From positions 232,128 to 296,127 of the forward strand of contig ONZQ02000005.1 of NCBI GenBank assembly GCA_900312665.1: a stretch of DNA of 64,000 nucleotides. The letters run 5' to 3'. The stretch comes from Cephalotrichum gorgonifer. Lineage: Eukaryota; Ascomycota; Sordariomycetes; Microascales; Microascaceae. Position 1 is the first letter of the stretch, and the number at the start of each line of letters is the position of its first letter. Both the position numbers and the translations under genes were made by a program. The notes under the pieces were generated by a model, which saw only the letters and a program-made list of their open reading frames with translations, did no database searches and was not told the origin of the DNA. Of the stretch, positions 57,049-64,000 are shown one piece after another.

Positions 57049-58320
57049 TCATAACGCGGGATTCTTCCTCGTCTTCTCGATCTTGATCTCCGGTAGGGAT
57101 CCTATTCCCGTCCCATCATTATCTCCGTCCAGGAGCCGCGACCCGGCTCCAGGGGCGGGCGTGGGTCCGGCCCTGGACAACGCCCTCTCCTCCTCCGGGA
57201 CGGCAGCCAGCGAGTGGCCCTCGCTATGGACCGTCCCCAGGTCATCCCCCGTGGAAACAGAGCTGGCGCGGCCGCCCCACCCGAAGTCGGCGCGCTGCGA
57301 GCCGTCGACGAAGTCCCGCAGGTCCGCCGAGTGCCGCGCGGAGACGTACTCGTCGAACTGCGTGTCCCGCGCGTGGTTGTACACGGAGGGGGTGAGGCCC
57401 TGCAGCGGCACGGGGGCGGCGGCGGGCGGTGGGCCCGCGGCGGAGAGGCGGCGGATGGAGAGGATGGAGGAGGCGGCGGAGAAACGGCGCGTGTCGGGGT
57501 GGGAACCTTTGAGGGAGGCGTGGGAGGCGGCGCGGGGGCGGTACTGGGACTCGGTGTCGAGGTCGGTGAAGCCGTAGGGCTTCGTGTTGGTCGGGCCGGA
57601 TATTTCGGCGTAGGCGGCTAGGCGGCGGTGGCTTCGGAGGGCGTAGAGGGCGGTGCCGAGGGAGGAGACGCTGCAGGGGAAGAGGTCGTTAGCTTGAGGG
57701 CCGGGCGGGCGATGGGGGAGGGTCTTGAAGGGGCCGAGGAGTGGGAAGGTGGTTAAGCAACAAAACTTACAGGAAGACGGAGCCTATGACTAGCGCGCCG
57801 GCGGTATACTTCGTCGCCTCCTTCTGTTGAATATGCGCGAAGATGTCAAGCGCAAGCGCGGTAGTCGCACAGGCCGTCGTGACGAACTGCGTCAACATCA
57901 CCGCTCGCGGCGTCAGCGTCTCCTGGACGAAGCTGAACACCTCGTACGCCACCAGAGTCGGGGCGACGACACCCAGCGCGAGGTTCACGCATTCCCACCT
58001 AGAAAAAAAATCTGTCAGTTGGGACCGCACGTTTCCCCCGGAAGCCTTGATAAGGAAAACGGTGCCTCACAGGGAGGTGGGGAAGGTGAAGAAAGTAAGG
58101 GGGGGAGGGGGGGTTTGTCGTACGCTACCGTAAGGGAGGGGAAGGATGCCCGCGTGTCCTCGTCTGCTTCTTTCCAGGCCTTCATCGTCCCGCTTAGGCG
58201 CCACCCGAAGACGATGAGGGTGATGATGGCGAGGACCGTCTGAAGGAGCCACAGGGGTATCAGGAACCGGAGACGCCACTCGGCGCGGTCGAATCTGGCG
58301 TGAGCCTTGTGCCGGCCCAT
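57049..58320 (-). CDS. Four-transmembrane integral membrane protein, unknown function
   Basis: I do not recognise a characterised family. Exons are 58320-58124, 57998-57771 and 57670-57049, 348 residues, with introns of 125 and 100 nt whose joins all keep frame. Membrane helices are predicted by eye at about 16-40 (LIPLWLLQTVLAIITLIVFGW), 71-90 (LALGVVAPTLVAYEVFSF), 97-118 and 128-150. The last 190 residues are a Ser/Arg/Pro-rich cytosolic-type tail (RRFSAASSILSIRRLSAAG). The start at MGRHKAHARFDRAEW was preferred over a more upstream ATG because the 12 residues added by that one are unlike the rest. Confidence 0.82.
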
Positions 58321-60363
58321 CTTTTTAGTGTCTGACAAGGGACTAGGGAGCAAGGGGGAGGGTTCGTGTTGGGTATCGCAGGGTAGGAATGGACAAGAAC
58401 AAGAAAGCCGTGCTAATGAGTGGTGTGAAGTAGGAGGGTTCCAAGGCTCTCTCTGTGAATGGGTGAAACAACTAAAGGACTGGTTTCATCTTTCCAAGAA
58501 AGATTCACGGCCTGGGTATGGGGTACACGAGGAGTCGCGGCGCGCCTGTTTTCCAGCGGGCGTTAGGAGAGAAAGCGGCAAGAAGAAGAAGACAGCCGGG
58601 GGGGAGAGCCTCTGAAGAAAGAAAACAGGCCAAGGAAGGGGTTCTCGATTTAGAAGCTTGGCGGAGCCGATGGTCGGGCCTTCTTGATCAGCATGGGAAG
58701 GATTCAGTCATTTTACTATGGACTAGGGACCAGAGACTAGGGACCAGGGCACCAAGGGGGGGGAGGAAGGAAGGAAAGGAAGGAAGAGGGGCAAGCCACA
58801 GCCCTCTGGGGCATCTCCCGATTGTCCGGTCCAACGAATAGGCCCTTGGGCAAGCGAGATGTGGAGGCGCCTTTTTTCTGATCGTCATACGCCATCCAGC
58901 GCTTGAGGTGCCTGCCTGCCTATCCCAAGTGGGCGCGTCCCGCCAGCCCTGCCACATCCGCTTGCGAACCAAACAAGAGTCGTCTGAACAGGTCGAGTGT
59001 GGGGCAGCCTGGGCCGTGCAGGTTCCTCATGGGGCATTGCGCCACGGCTGTGCACGCGTTTGATGGTTGGAAACAGCTGGGACCCTTGCAAAGTAGACAC
59101 TTAATGCCATGTAAGAGAAATGGAGGGACCAGGGTCCCTGGGGTACCCTTGACCGCCCTCCATGCCTGATTCGGCAGTAGAGGGTCGGCTTAGGCCTTAT
59201 TGGGCGTGGGTTCATGTCGGCTGTGAGGGCTATGCAAATCAGCTTTGGTGGGGTCTTGTTCTTGTGCGCGCGGATGAGTCGGCCCAGTCAGGTCTTGGTC
59301 TGGGAAACATGAAATCCCGATGGCCCCCAAAAGGATGATTTCAGCCCATGGAAGGGAACTAACTGTTGGTATGGCATGGCATGTTCTACGCGAATGGCGG
59401 AGAAACGTGCAGTGAAGGTTGGTGTTGGCAGGCAAGCAGGCAGGCAGGCAGGGCTTACATAATATATATGGTCCTAATTTCTGCGCCATAATCCTCGCTC
59501 CAAGCATGAAGCTGCAGGCAGCATCTGACATGTACAAGTATTATTCTTCTTTTGCCTGCAATTGGATGTGCGCTTCTCGTCAAGAGACGCGCGCCATCAG
59601 CCCTGTCAGCGGCAGGATCGAACGCAGCATTGCATACTCTGCAGTGTCGCCGGGGAGGGAGAAGAATCTCACCACTCAACGCCTGATGCCAACTTATGTG
59701 CATTAGTATGAATCCGCCTCCGATCAGGCGACAATCTCACCTGCATCGCCTTTATGTACTGGCCGCCTATTCCTACACATCCTTCACCATATAATACCTC
59801 ATATGTCGAGCATGGAAACATGACGCAAACGGCGTCCAATCCTAGGTTGGGTTGGGGAAGCACGAACATGGATTGTGGAATTTCGTCGAGCAAAGAGCTG
59901 TCAAGTATCAATTTTAGACAAACTCGATGTATCTACCGCCCCTGGGCACACGATATCCGCGATACCCTTGCCCTAGCCGCGGCCTTATACGCCAACGGCC
60001 TTTCCACCTTCCCTCCGTCCAGGCTGATAAACCCCCTTCCTCCTATCCGGACTCTAGAGAAGTCCCGTGTTCCCAGCGATTGTCCCTGGATCACACGATC
60101 TATCCGGACCCATTAAGACAGTTTGGAAAAAAAAAAAAGATGATGAAAAAGAAATTTGGTAGGTTTGGTTTTTTTTTTGAGTTGTTGGCGACAAGAAGGC
60201 TTTGTACAGAGTTGCCTTATCCCCCGCCCCGACACTCCTCCCCGGGCCGTCATCTTCTCTCCTGTCCACTCTTGTAGATGGGAGAGAGGGCAGAAAGTCC
60301 GAGAAGGGTGTCGTTTTCTTTATGAGCCGGCCGGGTTGGCGTGGGCCTGTTGAAAGGAGCTCC
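58321..60363. other. Two-kb intergenic region
   Basis: Promoter of the four-TM gene and 3' side of the small secreted protein gene. No gene supported. A GCAG tetranucleotide run (4-5 copies) lies around 59429-59452. Confidence 0.5.
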
Positions 60364-60721
60364 TTACAAGCCGGCGTCGACGCCAGCCAGGTACACGTTC
60401 TTGGAGTCGAACGGAACGATGTTGCCGGACCTGTCCGTCATGGCCGCTTCCTGGACGGTGGGGCCGCCCTGGATGGCCGCAGGGTTCGCAGGTGCCTGCC
60501 TCGCCCGGAGACCTATTCAATGTCCTCATTAGCCACGTGCCCCCCTCACTTAATCTTGGCCATCTCGCCCAAGTCCCCTCTTCTCCCAGGGCATGTGTTA
60601 TGTCCCTTCATCGTGAGAAGAGAGACTGTGGCGGGGGTTTCTCCTCGTCTTCGAACTTACGGTTAGGAGAGCCGAGGGCAACGGCGGCGAGGGAGAGAAT
60701 GGCGACGACGGAGAACTGCAT
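60364..60721 (-). CDS. Small secreted protein, 69 residues, intron-split
   Basis: I do not recognise the family. Exon 1 is 60721-60661 and exon 2 is 60512-60364; the 148-nt intron has gtaagt, a CTAAT branch-like site and an AATAG acceptor. Residues 1-19 form a clear signal peptide (MQFSVVAILSLAAVALGSP). RLRAR follows at about 21-25, a possible processing site for a Kex2-like protease, leaving a mature chain of about 44 residues beginning QAPANP and ending AGVDAGL, with no Cys. The ATG context (CAAAATG) is good. It could be an effector-like or signalling peptide, but the sequence alone does not say. Single-frame ORF calls miss it because each exon is short. Confidence 0.72.
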
Positions 60722-62913
60722 TTTGATATTGTGTAAAGGGTTCCGAAGAAAAGGATTCGATTATTGTATTAAAAAAGGAGTGTTGAAAAGAAGGTCGGCC
60801 GGCGACAGAGAGAGTCGGAAGGAGATAGGCAGATCGGGATTCGAGAGCTCGACGAAAGTTGGATGAGGGGGGAGAGGGAAAGAAAGCCAAGAAGGAGGGA
60901 GACAGCGGGATGGGGTATATGTATGGGATGGCAGGTAGGTAGGCGGCTGTCAGGGAGATCAGGCACAATCGAAAGGGATGGGATGCGAGGATCGGCAGCG
61001 GCATCGCGTTCCAGACCCGCCCCCCTTCCCGTCAACAGTCGCTACTCGGCCGTGTTAGGGAGTTGTCAGTCCTTGCCATCCTCGAACGCCGTGCGGCCTG
61101 GTTTCGAGACTCCACTCTTGAGACAAGATGCCGCATCAGCAAGGGCATGGGGACTAGGGCCCCGGGTCAAGAATGGAATCATTGCACAGCCCCCGATGGC
61201 GCTCTACCTAGTAACTAGGTATGAGGATTAAGGGGTGCGCGTCCAGAACTTGGAAAACAAAAAAAAGGCCCCGGTTGGATTTGTCGCTACACCGAAGTAG
61301 GAGGCGCGTCCGGCGTCACATTGGCCGGGGGGTCTGGCTCCTCCCCCAAACCCAAACAAGCTTATTCTCTCTAGCTCAATTGTACGGCGTGGGTCGTAAA
61401 ACGTCAGGCCTGCCAAGGAGAAACTCCATAGGTCGAGACCGGAGCTCCCATTGCTTAATTCAAATAAAGCTTCCTTAATCCTAGTCCGTGCAAAAAGCGC
61501 CGCCAGCAGACGGGTGGAGAAGGGGAGAAAGGAGGCTCGGATGCGGTGGACTGAAACACGGGCTGTTGCGGAACGGAGGGGCGGGAGTGGGGCCGATGTT
61601 ACAGTCGGTGCATATCAGGGGCTCGCTTCGATCGGGTTCCGGTAGCAGAGCCAAGCTTCATGTTGGGGTCTAGAAGGATGTGCGGGGGGTTGGAGGGGGC
61701 TGTGACTACGCGCGCTTCGAGTACAGATGTACGTAAGCGTTTCGATTGATCAAGGCGTGTTTCCATGGTACGAGAAGGAGGACAGGGGATAGAAGGAAAG
61801 GGGAGAAACGTGGTCGTGTGAGTGGTGATGGCTGGCCCGCTTAGGTAATACATCGGTCTCGGGTCTGGCTTGCACGGACTCATGTGGCACGCGTGGGCGG
61901 CAAAATTAGTAAGAACAGATCCAAGAACGAACCCTCATGTCGAAACTCTCAACCCCCTTCTCCCTCTTCCTCGGGGGGTCGAAATTTACCTTCCGCCAAT
62001 CGAGCTTCACATTATCGCCTCTACCTATGCTATACTCACTGTACCCGATCGTTGTTTTTTCTTCTCCCCTCCTTCCCTGTCGGTATCGGCGATGAGCGCA
62101 GGATTTGGCGACACCATAAGTCCTGTCTTCCTACTCGTGGCTTCGGGGCAACTTCGACGCCACGGCGTCACTTCATCATGAGTATGGGAGCAGGCAGCAA
62201 GGCGTGCATGCACCCACCATATGCTCCTCACCTTGGCTCGTCCACGCCGTGTCTTTGACAGCCATTCCCGTGGCACTCACTATATTCCCAGGGAGGTCCT
62301 TGTCCTACCGCTTAGTGCCGTGCCCTATCAGTCCTCATGATAGTCTCTGCCTAGGTTCCACATCATCCCACGCGGGGGTTGCATTGAATCCCCCAGTAGC
62401 AGTAGGTATGAGCGAATACATCCCTTGAACAAACGTCACTCTCCCAACCTTGACTAGACCCATCGGCCAGAGAAAAACTTCGCATTTTACAGTTTCATCT
62501 CAATCGCTAGCTTGCGACCAAGCAACAAAACCAAGATCTGCCAGGCTTAACCAGCTGTGACCAACTGTTCCGATAAGACGATAAAGCCAGCTGATCGTAC
62601 CCCACCCACCCCGCCCCGCTTGCTGCCCCTCCTTGGCCCCTCCTCCTCAACGTCCAGTCCGGCTTCCGTCCCTTCCAAGGCCCCATCACGCCCCATCTAG
62701 CCCAGCCTAACTAACCCCGGCACTGCCTCGAGGTGCTAAAACCTTGGAAGGCCTCCCTCCCTTTCCCCAAACACTCTTTTTCTCCCCGCATCAAACTCCC
62801 CTGTCACTCCAAGTACACCCTCTCTCGCTCCAGGAACCCCAAGTAAACGCTCTCTCCGGACATACCGCCCCGGAAATACCCGCCGGACAATCCCCTAAGA
62901 GCCAAGAGAAGTC
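60722..62913. other. Divergent 2.2-kb region
   Basis: It lies between the start codons of the small secreted protein and the AMMECR1 gene. No gene supported. Confidence 0.5.
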
Positions 62914-63699
62914 ATGGCGACCACCGAGCACTGCCTCTATGCCTTCGAGGCCCTCGCAGCTAACCTAGAGCGCCGCGAACCCTTGGACCTAGAGGACGTC
63001 CAAAAGTCCTGGGCCGCCTACCTCAAGTCCCTTGACTCCGCGGACTCCACCCGGCCCGCGAAGCCGCTCCCCGCCCTCCAGCGCCTCACATCCCCCACCA
63101 GCGGCGCCTCGTCCTCCTCGTCCTCCACCATGTCTCTCGCCACGGACACGCCCGCCACCTCGGTGACCTCCCTCGGCGAGGACGACATCCGGGAGTCCCC
63201 GCTCTTCATCACCTGGAACGTCATCTCCGATGAGGGCCACTCGCTGCGCGGCTGCATCGGGACGTTCGAGGACCAGGAGCTCGAGGACGGGATATCGTCG
63301 TACGCCATCACCGCCGCGCTGCACGACACGCGCTTCCCGCCCGTCCGCCTGTCCGAGCTCCCCACCCTTGGCGTCAGCGTCACCCTGCTGACCGACTTCG
63401 AGGACTGCGACGACAGCATGGACTGGACCCTCGGCGTGCATGGCCTGCGCATCTCCTTCGTCTACCACGGGAGGCGGTACGGCGCCACGTACCTCCCCGA
63501 CGTGGCGACCGAGCAGGGCTGGACAAAGGAGGAGACCCTGGTGAGCCTGATGAGGAAGGCCGGCTGGGTCGGGAGGAAGGACAAGTGGAGGGAGGTCGAG
63601 CTGGACTGTGTGAGGTACCAGGGGAAGAAGGCGAGCCTGGAGTTCGGTGAGTATAAGAAGTGGAGGGGGTGGGTCGACGAGACGAAGTGGCAAGCTTGA
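62914..63699 (+). CDS. AMMECR1-domain protein
   Basis: Member of a family conserved from archaea to humans whose biochemical role is not settled. Intronless, 261 residues. The hallmark LRGCIGTF is at about 111-118. The domain spans about 95-255 (PLFITWNVISDEGHSLRGCIG, YAITAALHDTRFPPV, LGVHGLRISFVYHGRRYGATYLPDVATEQGW). A Ser-rich insert at about 65-90 (SGASSSSSSTMS) separates a short N-terminal part from the core. ATG at 62914 is the first in frame. Confidence 0.95.
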   Translation: MATTEHCLYAFEALAANLERREPLDLEDVQKSWAAYLKSLDSADSTRPAKPLPALQRLTSPTSGASSSSSSTMSLATDTPATSVTSLGEDDIRESPLFITWNVISDEGHSLRGCIGTFEDQELEDGISSYAITAALHDTRFPPVRLSELPTLGVSVTLLTDFEDCDDSMDWTLGVHGLRISFVYHGRRYGATYLPDVATEQGWTKEETLVSLMRKAGWVGRKDKWREVELDCVRYQGKKASLEFGEYKKWRGWVDETKWQA

Positions 63700-64000
63700 T
63701 GTTGTAGAGGGCCGTGTCTTCGGCCCCTATCCCGGGAGGTTTTCGGTGGAGTATTGGGAGTTCTTTCTTTCTTTCTTTTTTGGAGGTGTACAAGATAGAG
63801 ATGCGTTCTGGACTACAAGCGTCCCCATGAGCGTCCGGGTTTCTATACCCTTGGTCGATTATTTCATAGGCAGTATTAATGATTTTTTATTTCGATTCTT
63901 GACGTGCCCCGTTCTTCATCCGTTTCATTCACGACTGTTGTGGGGTGAGGAGGGGCAGATGATTGACATGTGAATAGCCAAAGGAGTCAATTACATGGCG
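63700..64000. other. AMMECR1 3' flank to window end
   Basis: Likely 3' UTR and spacer. Nothing else seen. Confidence 0.5.

Overview
The window reads as nuclear DNA of a filamentous ascomycete (Pezizomycotina, most likely Sordariomycetes). Support: widely spaced single genes on both strands, short GT-AG introns of about 55-250 nt with CTAAC-type branch sites, GC-rich codon use, CT-rich leaders, and families typical of these fungi (Hpc2, Vps74, a hydrolase/NB-ARC STAND protein, a Cys-rich P1B ATPase). I see no rRNA, tRNA, CRISPR array, intact transposon or prokaryotic operon. Sixteen protein genes are supported; for most of them I rebuilt exon joins by reading frame and splice signals, so the joins are inference from sequence, not from transcripts.

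Layout: 0.65-2.6 kb metacaspase (+); 3.5-7.8 kb CM1/PACT coiled-coil microtubule-organiser protein (-); 11.7-14.5 kb F-box/SirB1/YccV-domain protein (+); 15.2-18.9 kb Cu/Cd-type P1B ATPase with a cysteine-pair tail (-); 21.2-25.8 kb hydrolase/NB-ARC STAND protein (+); 26.7-29.0 kb eIF2A (-); 31.8-33.0 kb RPAP1/Rba50 (-); 36.5-38.5 kb Hpc2/ubinuclein (+); 39.6-41.2 kb Surf6/Rrp14 (+); 42.1-43.5 kb Vps74/GOLPH3 (-); 44.8-46.6 kb PLP group II decarboxylase (-); 50.5-51.4 kb atypical Ras GTPase (+); 52.5-53.5 kb HSL-type esterase (+); 54.9-56.0 kb secreted/single-pass Cys-rich protein (+); 57.0-58.3 kb four-TM protein (-); 60.4-60.7 kb small secreted protein split by an intron (-); 62.9-63.7 kb AMMECR1 protein (+).

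The genes are mostly housekeeping and do not form an obvious biosynthetic or defence cluster. Several act in information processing (eIF2A in translation, RPAP1 in Pol II assembly, Hpc2 in histone deposition, Surf6 in ribosome biogenesis), others in cell organisation (microtubule nucleation, Golgi retention, Ras signalling). The less ordinary elements are the STAND protein and the metacaspase (both from families tied to fungal cell death or non-self recognition, but 19 kb apart), the metal ATPase with 14 Cys-Cys pairs, and a 69-residue secreted protein that is invisible to single-frame ORF calling.

Intergenic spaces are long (up to about 3.9 kb) and hold simple repeats, G/C homopolymers and a recurrent TACTCGTAC/TACTTGTAC-like motif family.
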